Source of the DNA: Fidelibacterota bacterium
Lineage (GTDB): Bacteria; Marinisomatota; SORT01
NCBI GenBank assembly: GCA_022563775.1
Contig: JADFMS010000008.1
Coordinates: forward strand, 1-39,337
Length of the DNA: 39,337 bases
Direction: 5' to 3'
The notes under the pieces: model-generated
The model's input: only the letters and a program-made list of their open reading frames with translations
Databases searched by the model: none
Told to the model about the DNA's origin: nothing
Shown here: positions 9,393 to 18,065 of the stretch, piece by piece
Numbering within the stretch: position 1 is the stretch's first letter
Layout: every line of letters starts with the position of its first letter
Translations under genes and position numbers: made by a program

Positions 9393-10367
9393 TTAATCAA
9401 ATTTTATTTCGGAGTAGTCCCCAACGCTTAATTTACGTATTGTTCCATGCACGTGCGCATGCTCACCTATGAGGGAGCCTGATATACTGCAATTTTCCAG
9501 AGTAGCCCCTTTTGCCACTACCGAGTCCGAAATGATACTATTTTTGACTATTGCCCCTTCATCTAACGTAACATAAGGACCTACTATAGAATTAATCAAT
9601 TGTACAGTTGAAGCGATATAACAAGGTTCATTTATAACACTATCTTTTACAGCCGGCGCACTGCTCTCAAATTTATCAAGCAGAATTTTATTAGTTGCCA
9701 AAATTGAATCCCAACTCCCGCAATCATACCAGTTATTGACATTGAAAACCTCAATCTGTTCCCCGGATTCGAGCATGTCTTGTAGACCGTCAGTAAGCTG
9801 AATTTCACCTTTAGTAGTAACATTCTGCTCTATCAGCCTTTCAATAGAGCGTTTCAATTTCAATTGGTTTTGTATCAGGTAAATGCCGGCAATGGCGAGA
9901 TTACTTGTAGGTTTTTCCGGTTTTTCTACAAGTTTCCGGACATATCGCCCATCCATCTCCACGATTCCGAAAGCCTGCGGATTGGGTACCTCTCTTACAC
10001 CTATGAAACTGTTTGAGCTTTTCAAAATCTCTTTTAAATCTATATCAATGATGGTGTCACCCAACATTATCAATATAGGCTCTTCGTTATCCTCCAAGGC
10101 TTTATGTACCGCATGTCCTAATCCCTTGCGTTCAGTTTGTCGAACTGTTCGAGTGACTTCGGGATACTGTTCATGTAAATATCTTTCCACTTGAGAAGAT
10201 TCGTAACCGACTACCACTACTATGTCGTCAACATCAGCTTTAATAAGAAAATCTAATATATGTCCAATTATCGGCTTACCTGCGACATTGAACAGCACTT
10301 TAGGTGTTGTGAGCGTGTGGGGTCTAAGTCTTTTACCTATACCCGCTGCCGGTACAATAGCTTTCAA
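9393..10367 (-). CDS. Sugar-phosphate nucleotidyltransferase with left-handed beta-helix tail
   Basis: A 324-residue enzyme. Residues 1-235 form a nucleotidyl transferase domain (PF00483) opening with PAAGIGKRLRPHTLTTPKVLF, the GxGxRLxP nucleotide-binding loop plus the conserved lysine. LGDTI and VEKPEKPTSNLAIAGIY follow. Residues about 240-310 carry hexapeptide-like repeats (VTLDEGAIVKNSIISDSVVAKGATLENCSI, in segments) of a left-handed beta helix. This layout matches long-form glucose-1-phosphate thymidylyl/uridylyltransferases, enzymes that make NDP-sugars for cell-surface glycans. The exact nucleotide and sugar cannot be read from sequence alone. The start codon is TTG with GAAGGTG about 10 bases upstream; no nearer ATG preserves the loop. 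It is probably co-transcribed with hpf and metK. Confidence 0.88.
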   Translation of the reverse strand: MKAIVPAAGIGKRLRPHTLTTPKVLFNVAGKPIIGHILDFLIKADVDDIVVVVGYESSQVERYLHEQYPEVTRTVRQTERKGLGHAVHKALEDNEEPILIMLGDTIIDIDLKEILKSSNSFIGVREVPNPQAFGIVEMDGRYVRKLVEKPEKPTSNLAIAGIYLIQNQLKLKRSIERLIEQNVTTKGEIQLTDGLQDMLESGEQIEVFNVNNWYDCGSWDSILATNKILLDKFESSAPAVKDSVINEPCYIASTVQLINSIVGPYVTLDEGAIVKNSIISDSVVAKGATLENCSISGSLIGEHAHVHGTIRKLSVGDYSEIKFD

Positions 10368-10445
10368 ATCAGTAATTCACCTTCTGATGTTGTTCTTAAT
10401 CAATTTTCAACTCGCTTAATATAGACTTTCTTGACCAAACCACAA

Positions 10446-10751
10446 CTATTCTAAAGTTTCGTGATCAAAATCTCTTAACTTTTGCTTATATTTTTTCAAG
10501 CGTCTTCTCAGTTTTTCAGCCGCACCGTCAATTGATTTGAACATTTCGTCGCTTGTATCTTTGGTGACAAGACTTTTTTTATAAACTCTCATAATGATTT
10601 CTGCGATATTATCGTTTTTGATTTTTTCAAGGATAACCTGACAATCTATAATCCTGTCGTACAGTTTTTCCAATTTATTCAATTCGTCTTCGACATATTT
10701 CTCTATCTTGATTCCTAATCGGAAATTCCTTGCCGTTATCTCTATCTTCAT
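10446..10751 (-). CDS. hpf: Ribosome hibernation-promoting factor, short form
   Basis: A 101-residue protein of the HPF/RaiA (S30AE) family, which binds the decoding centre of the 30S subunit and silences ribosomes in stationary phase. It shows the family pattern: start MKIEITARNFRLG, then IEKYVEDELNKLEKLYDRI, central strands CQVILEKIK and IAEIIMRVYK, and the helix DEMFKSIDGAAEKLRRRLKKYKQK, strongly basic toward its end. The dimerisation domain of long HPF is absent, so this is the short type. It sits between the recombinase gene (39-bp gap) and the nucleotidyltransferase gene. The short-HPF identification is firm; whether it forms 100S dimers or only blocks ribosomes like RaiA is not visible. 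Confidence 0.9.
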   Translation of the reverse strand: MKIEITARNFRLGIKIEKYVEDELNKLEKLYDRIIDCQVILEKIKNDNIAEIIMRVYKKSLVTKDTSDEMFKSIDGAAEKLRRRLKKYKQKLRDFDHETLE

Positions 10752-10790
10752 TCTGCTCCTCCCTTTCTTTTCAGATGAAGTCTTGTATGC

Positions 10791-11750
10791 CTATTTGGTT
10801 CCTGCTCTTGGATGAGCCTGTTTGTACGCTTTCTTTAATCCTTCAGCTTCAACATGAGTATATATCTGCGTAGTAGCCAGATCTTCATGACCGAGTAGCT
10901 CTTTAACAGCGTTTAGATCTGCTCCCCTTTCTAATAAATGAGTTGCAAATGTATGCCTGAGAGTATGCGGATTTTTACCCTTATTCTCAACAGTCATACT
11001 CATATATTTATTAACAATTCGTTGAATTCCTCTGCCTGATAACCGTTTTCCGTACTTATTCAGGAAGAGAGCGACTTCGTCACTGTCGTTGCTTTTAGAA
11101 TTCCTGAATCCTATATATATTTCCAAAGCCTTCCAACCCGGTTCTCCTAAGGGTACTATTCTTTCCTTCGATCCCTTCCCGAATAATCTGACAGTTCCCG
11201 ATTCTCGATTGAGATTTTGAATATTCAAACCGACTATTTCGGATAAACGCGCGCCGGTTCCATATAGTAATTCCAACAATGCGGAATCTCTTGCGCCCGC
11301 AAATGTATCGGCTTTTGGAGCGGTAACAAGTTTTTCGGCTTCTTCCACAGAAAGCGGAGACGGGAGTCTTTTTTCTATTTTAGGGAATGAAACGTTTTTT
11401 GCGGGATTATAATCAACTACTCCTGTTCTTATGAGGTACTTGAACCACGATCTTAGTGCCGCAAGTTTTCTCGCAATGCTCTTTCGACTTATACCCTTTT
11501 CGACCAACATTCCGAGAAAATGCCTAATTGATGATTTGTCTATCTTTTCGACTGATATATTCGGATCTGAGTGATATTCGCTCAAGAAATCGTTAAACTG
11601 CGCTAAATCCACAGCATATGCTTTAATAGTGTTCTCCGAATAATTCAATTGCTCCTTCAAAGAGACAAGAAATCTTTTAGCAGATTCCGCAATGCTGTTT
11701 CTCTTTTCAGCTCTGTCTTCTTTCCGATTTGAATATGTTTCTGAACTCAA
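10791..11750 (-). CDS. Tyrosine recombinase, XerC/XerD type
   Basis: A 319-residue site-specific recombinase. Residues about 20-115 form the SAM-like N-terminal core-binding domain (NYSENTIKAYAVDLAQF). The catalytic domain has all expected residues: Arg168 in GTGARLSEIVGL, a lysine in the beta-hairpin GKGSKERIVPLG, His262 and Arg265 in HTLRHTFATHLLERG, His288 in LLGHEDLATTQ, and nucleophile Tyr297 in IYTHV. The length and the housekeeping context, not an integrative element, point to the XerC/XerD pair that resolves chromosome dimers at dif. Which of the two cannot be decided from the window. Its ATG overlaps the rluD stop by 4 bp (ATGA), so translation is coupled. Confidence 0.92.
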   Translation of the reverse strand: MSSETYSNRKEDRAEKRNSIAESAKRFLVSLKEQLNYSENTIKAYAVDLAQFNDFLSEYHSDPNISVEKIDKSSIRHFLGMLVEKGISRKSIARKLAALRSWFKYLIRTGVVDYNPAKNVSFPKIEKRLPSPLSVEEAEKLVTAPKADTFAGARDSALLELLYGTGARLSEIVGLNIQNLNRESGTVRLFGKGSKERIVPLGEPGWKALEIYIGFRNSKSNDSDEVALFLNKYGKRLSGRGIQRIVNKYMSMTVENKGKNPHTLRHTFATHLLERGADLNAVKELLGHEDLATTQIYTHVEAEGLKKAYKQAHPRAGTK

Positions 11751-12742
11751 TCGTTCTTCCCTATTCCAACGCTGTTATTTTTAGAGCGGTAGTCATCAAT
11801 TTCAAACAGCTCAAGAACTGACTGATAATTCTCAGGCAGCGGCGCTTCAAATTCCACATTTTTTTGGGTAACGGGATGCTTGAAACTCAATTTACTTGCG
11901 TGAAGCGCTTGACTCGGTAGAATTTCCAACAATTTTACAGCCAGCTTCCTTCTTTCAGGAGTAACCATTCCTGCCATCCTTCCCCGCCCTCCGTATTCAT
12001 GATCACCGAAGATAGGGTTCCCTAAATTTGAAAGATGCACCCGAAGCTGATGAGTGCGTCCGGTAACCGGTCTTAGGGTAAGTAGAGAAGTAAAATCCAT
12101 TTCGACGTCAACATAGTATTCCGTCTTTGCCGATTTCCCATTCTCGACCGCTGACATTTTTGTTCTGTCGTTCCGGCTTCTCCCGATAGAATCCGAAATT
12201 ATTCCCTTTTTCTTCGGCATCATCCCCCATATCAAGGCGGTATATTCTTTATGAATTTCTCTATTCATAAACATAGTAGTAATAGTTGAGTGCACCTGAT
12301 CATTTTTTACGATCATTATCAATCCACTTGTGCCTTTGTCAAGCCGATGAACAATTCCCGGTCTGAAAGGATCGCCGCCCGTAGAAAGAGAATTAGAATA
12401 ATGAAGTAGAGCATTCACAAGAGTTCCTCTAAGATTACCTCGAGCGGGATGAACCACTATTCCGGCTTGCTTATTCAGTATTATAAGACTTTCATCTTCA
12501 AAAATTACGCTTAAAGGAATATCTTCAGGTTCTGCCTTTATAGGAGGGGGCGTGGGGATATTTACCTCTATTCTTTCTCCGGGATCAACCAAGTAACTCG
12601 GGCGAACGGTTTTTCCGTCGACAAGAACTTCATCCTCGTTGATTAATTTTTTAAGTTGAGACCTGCTCAGGTCGGCGATTTGTCTCGAAAGAAAAGTATC
12701 AATCCTTTCCGGCTTCTTGTTTTCAGGCACCGAGATAGTCAT
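11747..12742 (-). CDS. rluD: Ribosomal large-subunit pseudouridine synthase, RluD-like
   Basis: A 331-residue RluA-family pseudouridine synthase. Residues 12-62 form an S4 RNA-binding domain (IDTFLSRQIADLSRSQLKKLINEDEVLVDG in segments). The catalytic domain follows, with HRLDKGTSGLIMIVKN carrying the nucleophile Asp135, and downstream RPVTGRTHQLRVHL, the usual family motif. The S4 domain plus length matches RluD, which modifies the helix 69 loop of 23S rRNA, though RluC-like specificity is possible. It lies 7 bp downstream of lspA, the common lspA-rluD gene pair of many bacteria, and overlaps the recombinase start by 4 bp. Confidence 0.92.
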   Translation of the reverse strand: MTISVPENKKPERIDTFLSRQIADLSRSQLKKLINEDEVLVDGKTVRPSYLVDPGERIEVNIPTPPPIKAEPEDIPLSVIFEDESLIILNKQAGIVVHPARGNLRGTLVNALLHYSNSLSTGGDPFRPGIVHRLDKGTSGLIMIVKNDQVHSTITTMFMNREIHKEYTALIWGMMPKKKGIISDSIGRSRNDRTKMSAVENGKSAKTEYYVDVEMDFTSLLTLRPVTGRTHQLRVHLSNLGNPIFGDHEYGGRGRMAGMVTPERRKLAVKLLEILPSQALHASKLSFKHPVTQKNVEFEAPLPENYQSVLELFEIDDYRSKNNSVGIGKND

Positions 12743-12749
12743 AGAATTT

Positions 12750-13235
12750 CTAATCAGTTACCTCCCCCGAGACCTCCTCCTGAATATCGTCATTTGCTTG
12801 CCATGAAACTATAAGAAACCAAACAAGACCGATAAATACTGAGGAATCTGCTATATTAAAGACCGGCCAGCGATAACTTGATATCCCTACATCTATGAAA
12901 TCGACTACTTTACCGTACAAGACTCTACCTATTATATTACCAATTGCTCCGCCGAATATGAGCGCTAACGGCATATATACCATCGCACCCTCATCCTTGT
13001 ACTTATATATATAATACAAGACTATTAAACTCGCAATCATTGACAAACCCGTAAATATGCCGAGATTAGATACCTTGATACTGAACGCCAATCCTTTGTT
13101 TTCAACGAAGGTAAACCTCAGGAAAGAGCCAAAAATATCAAAAGATTCGCCTAATTCCATTCGAGTTTTTACTAAATTCTTAGTTAATTGATCGAAAATA
13201 ACGACCAACCCTGAAATTGAGAGCGGCTTTATCAC
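12750..13235 (-). CDS. lspA: Lipoprotein signal peptidase (signal peptidase II)
   Basis: A 161-residue inner-membrane aspartyl protease that removes signal peptides from diacylglyceryl-modified prolipoproteins. Four hydrophobic segments are visible. The family boxes are FDQLTKN (15-20), VENKGLAFS (44-52), GGAIGNIIGRVLYGKVVDFIDV (95-116) and FNIADSSVFIG (127-137). The catalytic pair is Asp112 in VVDF and Asp130 in NIAD. One oddity is Gly103 where most relatives have Asp (GNLIDR), but Asn100 and Arg104 of that box remain. It lies 15 bp downstream of the TraR/DksA-type gene. Its presence supports processing of the lipoprotein encoded at 4742-6868. Confidence 0.94.
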   Translation of the reverse strand: MIKPLSISGLVVIFDQLTKNLVKTRMELGESFDIFGSFLRFTFVENKGLAFSIKVSNLGIFTGLSMIASLIVLYYIYKYKDEGAMVYMPLALIFGGAIGNIIGRVLYGKVVDFIDVGISSYRWPVFNIADSSVFIGLVWFLIVSWQANDDIQEEVSGEVTD

Positions 13236-13250
13236 GATAAGTGACCTGCT

Positions 13251-13631
13251 TTATTGATTATTATTTTCTTTATACTCGGTTTTGCACGGAACGCACATCG
13301 TCGCGTGAAGAACTGCCTTTAATCTCGCTTTTGGAATTGGTTTTTCACATATTTTACAGATTCCATAGACTCCGCGTTCATTTCGTTCAAGAGCTTCGTC
13401 CAGATATCTCAGATATTTATTTTCGCGCGCGAGAAATAAATAAGCTTTTTCTCTCTCTTGTGAATCAGTTCCGAGATCAGCCATGTGATAAGAGTAGTTC
13501 GATGAATTCCCGGAGGATTTACGAGAAGATTCGTCTAACGCTGTTTCTTTCAGCACGCCCAATTCCTCCAAAAGCACTTCCCGCTTTTCTAAAATCAGTT
13601 TCTTAAAATATTCTTTATCTTTTTTATTCAT
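13251..13631 (-). CDS. TraR/DksA-family zinc-finger protein
   Basis: A 126-residue protein with an N-terminal helical region (residues 1-85, many Glu/Lys/Leu) and a C-terminal C4 zinc finger, CKIC-x(17-18)-CVPC, preceded by RNERGVYGICKICEKPIPKARL. This is the TraR/DksA fold. DksA binds the RNA polymerase secondary channel and works with ppGpp, but the short proteins placed next to lspA and ileS in many bacteria are of unproved function. The usual coiled-coil-tip acidic pair is not clearly visible. It overlaps the end of ileS (13628-13631) and precedes lspA by 15 bp, so it belongs to the same transcript. Confidence 0.85.
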   Translation of the reverse strand: MNKKDKEYFKKLILEKREVLLEELGVLKETALDESSRKSSGNSSNYSYHMADLGTDSQEREKAYLFLARENKYLRYLDEALERNERGVYGICKICEKPIPKARLKAVLHATMCVPCKTEYKENNNQ

Positions 13632-16600
13632 ACCTTGCTTTTGCTCGAGGTTCGCTCAATCCCTATTGATACCTTATTGTTTTGTATTTCAATTTCCTGG
13701 TAAAATTCACCGCCTTCAAAGTTGTATTTGATACTCTCTGCCAACACTTCATTCGACAAATAAGCTTCATGTTCTTTGACAGCCTCCAATAACTCGCCGT
13801 CAGCTGAAAGATACATATTTATTCTGTCAGATACATCAAATTCCGCTTCTTTTCGCAAATTATTTATATCATGCACAAGGTCCCTGACCATACCCTGCCT
13901 GATCAAATCAGGAGTCAAAACCGTGCTTAATGCCGCAGTCATGCCATTTGCGTCAACCACGCTGAAACCTTCTGTCTGTTCATGCTCAAAACTGACCATA
14001 TCATTCATTATTTTATAAGTATCAGAATCGATCTCAATAGTGTAACTGCCATTTCTACTCAATTCGCTGTTCAATTGTTCCGCATCCAAGGTTTTGATAA
14101 TTTCAGCGACTTTTTGAGCATCTTTTCCGAAAGAAGGACCCAATGTCTTGAAATTCGGGCTGACGCGCAAAACAGCGAGTTCGTTCATATCATTGAGAAC
14201 GGTCAGTTTTTTAACGTTCAGCTCATCAAGGATCTGTTCTGAAAGAGAATTCAATACTTCTTTTTCTTCCTCTGATTCCGTGAAGAAATGTATCTCCCCG
14301 AGCGGCTGTCTGACCTTAAGTTGCGCCTTATTTCTTGCAGCTCTGCCTAACTCAACGGCTTTAATAACCGTATCAATGGATTTCATCAGTTTTTCATCTA
14401 TCAGCTGCTCCTCTGCTTCGGGCCAATCCGAAAGATGAACCGACTCGGGAGCATCGGTAATTTTATCGCGTACAAGATTAGAATAGATTTTCTCCGTGAG
14501 AAAAGGTATTATCGGCGCTAAAATTTTGATTAGAGTAACAAGCGATTCGTATAGGGTATCGTAGGCATGAAATTTATCTATATCATTTGTGCTCTTCCAA
14601 AATCTTCTCCTTGAGCGTCGTACGTACCAGTTAGAGAGGTCATTCAGATACTTTTCCGTTTTCCGCATCACATTTACACATTGATATCCGTCCAATTCCT
14701 TGGTTGCTTCCTTCACAAGGAGGTTGGTTTTCGACAATAACCATCTGTCAAGTTCAGTCCTATCCGCTACCGGAGTACGCTTATTCGGGTCATAGTTATC
14801 TATCGAGGCATAGGTTGTAAAGAAGGTGTAAACGTTCCACAATGTTAGCATCTTGCGGCGGTCTTCATCTGCGATGTCGTATCCGAACAGCAAATTGCTG
14901 TAAGGATTTTGGGAAGCGTATACCCACCTTATTACATCCACACCCATAGAATCAGCAGCTTCTTCAAACAGAATTGCGTTGCCTGCCGTCTTGTGCATAT
15001 CCTCACCCTTAGAATCTTTCACGAGCGCATGCCCCAACACATTCCTGAAGGGTTCCCGATTTTCCATGACCGTACTCATCGCTAACAGACAATAGAACCA
15101 GTTTCTAAATTGTCCCGGAAATGACTCTGTAATAAAATCCGGTGGGAACCATTTATTCCAATATTCTTTATCGGAGTTATATTTTAGAGTCGAATATGGT
15201 ACGATCCCCGCGTCAAGCCATGGATTGCCGACATCAGGAATTCGAGAAACCTCTTTACCGCACTTCGAGCAAGATATTTTAACCTCGTCTATAAAAGGTT
15301 TATGCGGAGATTTACCTTCAAATTTGTCCCAACCTGACACCGCCCTTTCTTTCAGCTCCTCTTTACTGCCTATCACGTCTATATGACCGCATGAATTACA
15401 TTCATAGATAGGCAGCGCCAAACCCCAGTAACGCTTTTTGGAAATGTTCCAATCCTGCATATTGCTGAGCCAATCGAGTTCTCTATCTAAACCGAATGAA
15501 GGCATCCAATTAATTTTTTTAGTAACTTCCTGTATATCAAAACGAAGCTCGTCCATGGATATGAACCATTCATCCACCAATCTGAAGACTAACTCTGTTT
15601 TGCACCTCCAGCAAACCGGATATCTGTGACTGATAGTGCTTTTTTGATAAAGCAGGTTTTTCTCTCTCAGATTTTTAAATATCCAATCGTTAACTTCCGA
15701 TACATTCTTACCCGAAAGCTCTCCAAAACCCTCTAAATAGTTTCCACCTTCATCCAGGGTTTTTATTACGGCGAGGTCATACTGCTTACTGAGACCGTAA
15801 TCTTCCTTTCCGCATCCGGGCGCTATGTGTACTATTCCGGTTCCATCCTCTTCACTTACTTCGTCCCAACTTATCACTTTATGCTCAATACCTTCCTGAA
15901 CAGGAATTTCCTTGAACGGCGCATCGTATTCCCAGCCGATAAGATCCTTACCCTTGAGGTTCTCGAGAATTTTTTGCTCACCGTTCAATGCCTGAACTCT
16001 GTTTTTCGCCAGGTAAAGTATTTTGCCGTCATTTTCGACTTTTACGTAATCGATTTCTTTCTTTACCGCAGCTGCCACATTGGCTGCAAGCGTCCAGGGG
16101 GTCGTCGTCCAAACCAGTAAGTATTCATTTTCTCTTCCGATCAGCGGGAATTGCGCAAACAGACTCGGGTGTTTGATTTCTACATAAGCTTCGGTCGCAA
16201 TTTCATGCTCGGAAAGTGATGTGCCGCATCGCGGACACCATGGCATTACATCATGCCCTTTATAGATGAGTCCTCTCTCAAAACACTTTTTAAGGAATGA
16301 CCAGATCGTATAGTTATTTTCATCCGAGTAAGTATAATAAGAATTTTCCCAATCCATCCAATAGCCGAGTCGTATTGATTGCTGGGTCTGCACGGCAGAA
16401 TATTTCCTTACTCGCTCTTTACATTTCTCTACAAACTTATCGATTCCGTATTCTTCAATGTCTTTTTTGGTATTGAATCCGAGTTCTTTTTCTACTTCTA
16501 CCTCTACCCATAATCCTTGACAATCAAAACCGTTTTGATACCGCTGGTCGAAGCCCCGCATTGCTTTATATCGCTGGAATATATCCTTATATGTTCGACC

Positions 16601-16795
16601 CCATGCATGGTGAACGCCCATAGGATTATTAGCGGTTATCGGACCATCGAGAAACGAAAAAGTTTTATTTCCTCGATTCTTATCGCGGAGTTTATTGAAT
16701 GTATCTTCCTTACTCCACCTCTCAAGTACTTCTTTTTCGATGGCTATAAAATCTATTTTACTATGTTCTTTTTTTATCATGGAATCTCTTATCAT
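13628..16795 (-). CDS. ileS: Isoleucyl-tRNA synthetase with altered signature motifs
   Basis: A 1055-residue class I aminoacyl-tRNA synthetase charging tRNA-Ile. Family evidence is the editing (CP1) domain with WTTTPWTLAANVA (229-241) and GTGIVHIAPGCGKEDY (318-333), the KRYWGLALPIYEC stretch with Cys-rich zinc sites (about 466-512), the WFYCLLAMSTVM core helix, and a type-2 C-terminal anticodon-binding region (GRAARNKAQLKVRQPLGEI). The active-site signatures are unusual. The HIGH position reads Gly60-Val-His-His63 (first and third residues swapped), and the KMSKS position reads Asp-Met-His-Lys-Thr (599-603). The frame is intact, so these are lineage features, not damage. The start overlaps the stop of the 86-residue gene by 4 bp. 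LeuRS/ValRS are excluded by the editing-domain and C-terminal patterns. Confidence 0.93.
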   Translation of the reverse strand: MIRDSMIKKEHSKIDFIAIEKEVLERWSKEDTFNKLRDKNRGNKTFSFLDGPITANNPMGVHHAWGRTYKDIFQRYKAMRGFDQRYQNGFDCQGLWVEVEVEKELGFNTKKDIEEYGIDKFVEKCKERVRKYSAVQTQQSIRLGYWMDWENSYYTYSDENNYTIWSFLKKCFERGLIYKGHDVMPWCPRCGTSLSEHEIATEAYVEIKHPSLFAQFPLIGRENEYLLVWTTTPWTLAANVAAAVKKEIDYVKVENDGKILYLAKNRVQALNGEQKILENLKGKDLIGWEYDAPFKEIPVQEGIEHKVISWDEVSEEDGTGIVHIAPGCGKEDYGLSKQYDLAVIKTLDEGGNYLEGFGELSGKNVSEVNDWIFKNLREKNLLYQKSTISHRYPVCWRCKTELVFRLVDEWFISMDELRFDIQEVTKKINWMPSFGLDRELDWLSNMQDWNISKKRYWGLALPIYECNSCGHIDVIGSKEELKERAVSGWDKFEGKSPHKPFIDEVKISCSKCGKEVSRIPDVGNPWLDAGIVPYSTLKYNSDKEYWNKWFPPDFITESFPGQFRNWFYCLLAMSTVMENREPFRNVLGHALVKDSKGEDMHKTAGNAILFEEAADSMGVDVIRWVYASQNPYSNLLFGYDIADEDRRKMLTLWNVYTFFTTYASIDNYDPNKRTPVADRTELDRWLLSKTNLLVKEATKELDGYQCVNVMRKTEKYLNDLSNWYVRRSRRRFWKSTNDIDKFHAYDTLYESLVTLIKILAPIIPFLTEKIYSNLVRDKITDAPESVHLSDWPEAEEQLIDEKLMKSIDTVIKAVELGRAARNKAQLKVRQPLGEIHFFTESEEEKEVLNSLSEQILDELNVKKLTVLNDMNELAVLRVSPNFKTLGPSFGKDAQKVAEIIKTLDAEQLNSELSRNGSYTIEIDSDTYKIMNDMVSFEHEQTEGFSVVDANGMTAALSTVLTPDLIRQGMVRDLVHDINNLRKEAEFDVSDRINMYLSADGELLEAVKEHEAYLSNEVLAESIKYNFEGGEFYQEIEIQNNKVSIGIERTSSKSKV

Positions 16796-17052
16796 TCAGT
16801 AGGTGAATTATCCAAATACTCATTTTTGACCACAAAGATGAACTCGCAATCATATTCCATATCGAGTTCAGCAGATTTGGAGGCTAATTCTTCCTCAATA
16901 TCCGGAATGTCGTCGTTGGGTGTTGAAAGATGCACTACTATTGATCCCTCAACTTCTTTGACATAATTTGTAATGCTAACTTCGGGGAACATCTCTGACA
17001 TCGCAATTTCTAATTCTCCGATAATTCCCTCGAGTTCTATTTCGGTCAACAT
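16792..17052 (-). CDS. Small acidic protein of unknown function upstream of ileS
   Basis: An 86-residue protein, strongly acidic (many Glu and Asp), with the order MLTEIELEGIIGELEIAMSE, a strand-like VEGSIVVHLST, an acidic helix and a closing strand CEFIFVVKNEYLD. I do not recognise a family. The pattern helix-strand-helix-strand suggests a small folded domain rather than a disordered peptide. It is real by context: 29 bp after the MTA phosphorylase gene, with an AGGA-type ribosome binding site (GAGAGGAATG), and its stop overlaps the ileS start (ATGA), so ileS translation probably depends on it. Function unknown. Confidence 0.7.
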   Translation of the reverse strand: MLTEIELEGIIGELEIAMSEMFPEVSITNYVKEVEGSIVVHLSTPNDDIPDIEEELASKSAELDMEYDCEFIFVVKNEYLDNSPTE

Positions 17053-17081
17053 TCCTCTCTCCTCGATTTCATAACCCCCTA

Positions 17082-17951
17082 TTAGTTAAGATATTTATCG
17101 ATTAACAAGGATAATTTTTCCCTTGTTTCGGGATTGATCACTTTTTTATCTGTGATCAGCGCATTGCTTAACGCTGTTTTACACTCGCAGTCACGTACAG
17201 ACGGGATTTCGCTTATCGCAGCTTTTATCCCCTCTTTCGCGAACTTGGTAGCCTCGACCAAATTACTAATAACCTCTCTGACGCTTACAGCCTCTAACTC
17301 CTCGTGCCATGCGTCATAATCGGTTACCAATGCTATAGTAGAATAGCACAGCTCCGCTTCTCTGGCTAAACGTGCCTCGGATATATTTGTCATTCCGATG
17401 ACATCCATTCCCTGCTTCTTGAAAAACAGACTTTCCGCCTTCGTTGAAAATGCCGGACCCTCCATATTCACATAGGTTCCGTTCTTATGAACGCTAACGC
17501 CTGTTTTGACAATCGAATCATACAGCACATCGGAAAGTACAGGACAGACGGGTTCTGCAAAAGAGACGTGAGCGGCAATACCATTTCCAAAAAAGGTAGT
17601 ACCTTCGATTCGTCTTGTCCTGTCGAAAAACTGATCGATTATCATAATATTGCGGGGAGCTATCTCTTCTTTGTAAGAGCCGACTGCGGAAACAGAGATA
17701 ATCCGTTCAACACCTAACATTTTCATTCCATAGATATTCGCGCGATAATTAATTTCCGAAGGCAATAATTTATGACCTTCTCCATGCCTTGCCAAGAACA
17801 GTATCTCTTTACCTGAATACTTGTATATGGAGTATTTATCAGAAGGTTCACCCCAGGGAGTGTCTTGACGGACTTCGTTTACCTTCTCGAAACCGTCTAT
17901 ATCATAAAAGCCCGAACCGCCTATGATGCCTATTTTTCCAGCATTATCCAA
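17082..17951 (-). CDS. mtnP: S-methyl-5'-thioadenosine phosphorylase
   Basis: A 289-residue phosphorylase of the PNP/MTAP family that splits methylthioadenosine with phosphate to adenine and methylthioribose-1-phosphate, the first step of methionine salvage. Motifs are IGIIGGSGFYD (7-17), ARHGEGHKLLPSEINYRANI with the phosphate-binding Arg/His, SAVGSYKEEIAPRN, the purine site NMEGPAFSTKAE followed by GMTNISEARLAREAE, and DYDAWHEE near 220. The DxD form there favours 6-aminopurines (MTA) over guanosine or inosine. The start codon is TTG with GGAG eight bases upstream; there is no ATG before the GGSG loop. It is the first gene behind the promoter at 17983-18009. With metK and ahcY downstream it completes a SAM-cycle set. 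Confidence 0.9.
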   Translation of the reverse strand: MDNAGKIGIIGGSGFYDIDGFEKVNEVRQDTPWGEPSDKYSIYKYSGKEILFLARHGEGHKLLPSEINYRANIYGMKMLGVERIISVSAVGSYKEEIAPRNIMIIDQFFDRTRRIEGTTFFGNGIAAHVSFAEPVCPVLSDVLYDSIVKTGVSVHKNGTYVNMEGPAFSTKAESLFFKKQGMDVIGMTNISEARLAREAELCYSTIALVTDYDAWHEELEAVSVREVISNLVEATKFAKEGIKAAISEIPSVRDCECKTALSNALITDKKVINPETREKLSLLIDKYLN

Positions 17952-17982
17952 CTATTATACTCCATCCTTTCAAGTCACGAAA

Positions 17983-18009
17983 ATTATATATAGGTTAATA
18001 TAATGTCAA
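17983..18009 (-). promoter_or_regulatory. Sigma-70-type promoter of the MTAP-ileS-metK gene string
   Basis: On the minus strand TTGACA (18004-18009) is followed after 15 bp by TATAAT (17983-17988), both perfect consensus hexamers though with a short spacer. Transcription would begin near 17976, leaving a leader of about 25 nt with GGAG before the TTG start of the phosphorylase gene. No other gene separates it from the long minus-strand string, so it is the obvious main promoter for it. Confidence 0.7.
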
Positions 18010-18065
18010 GATAAAAGCCTTAAAAATTCACCGGAATTGGAGGAATGAAAAAATTAAATTTTAAA

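Noticed and set aside
12750..13235. Gly103 in place of the usual Asp in LspA as a sign of inactivity
   Set aside because: The catalytic aspartates in VVDF (112) and NIAD (130) are intact, so the enzyme is probably functional.
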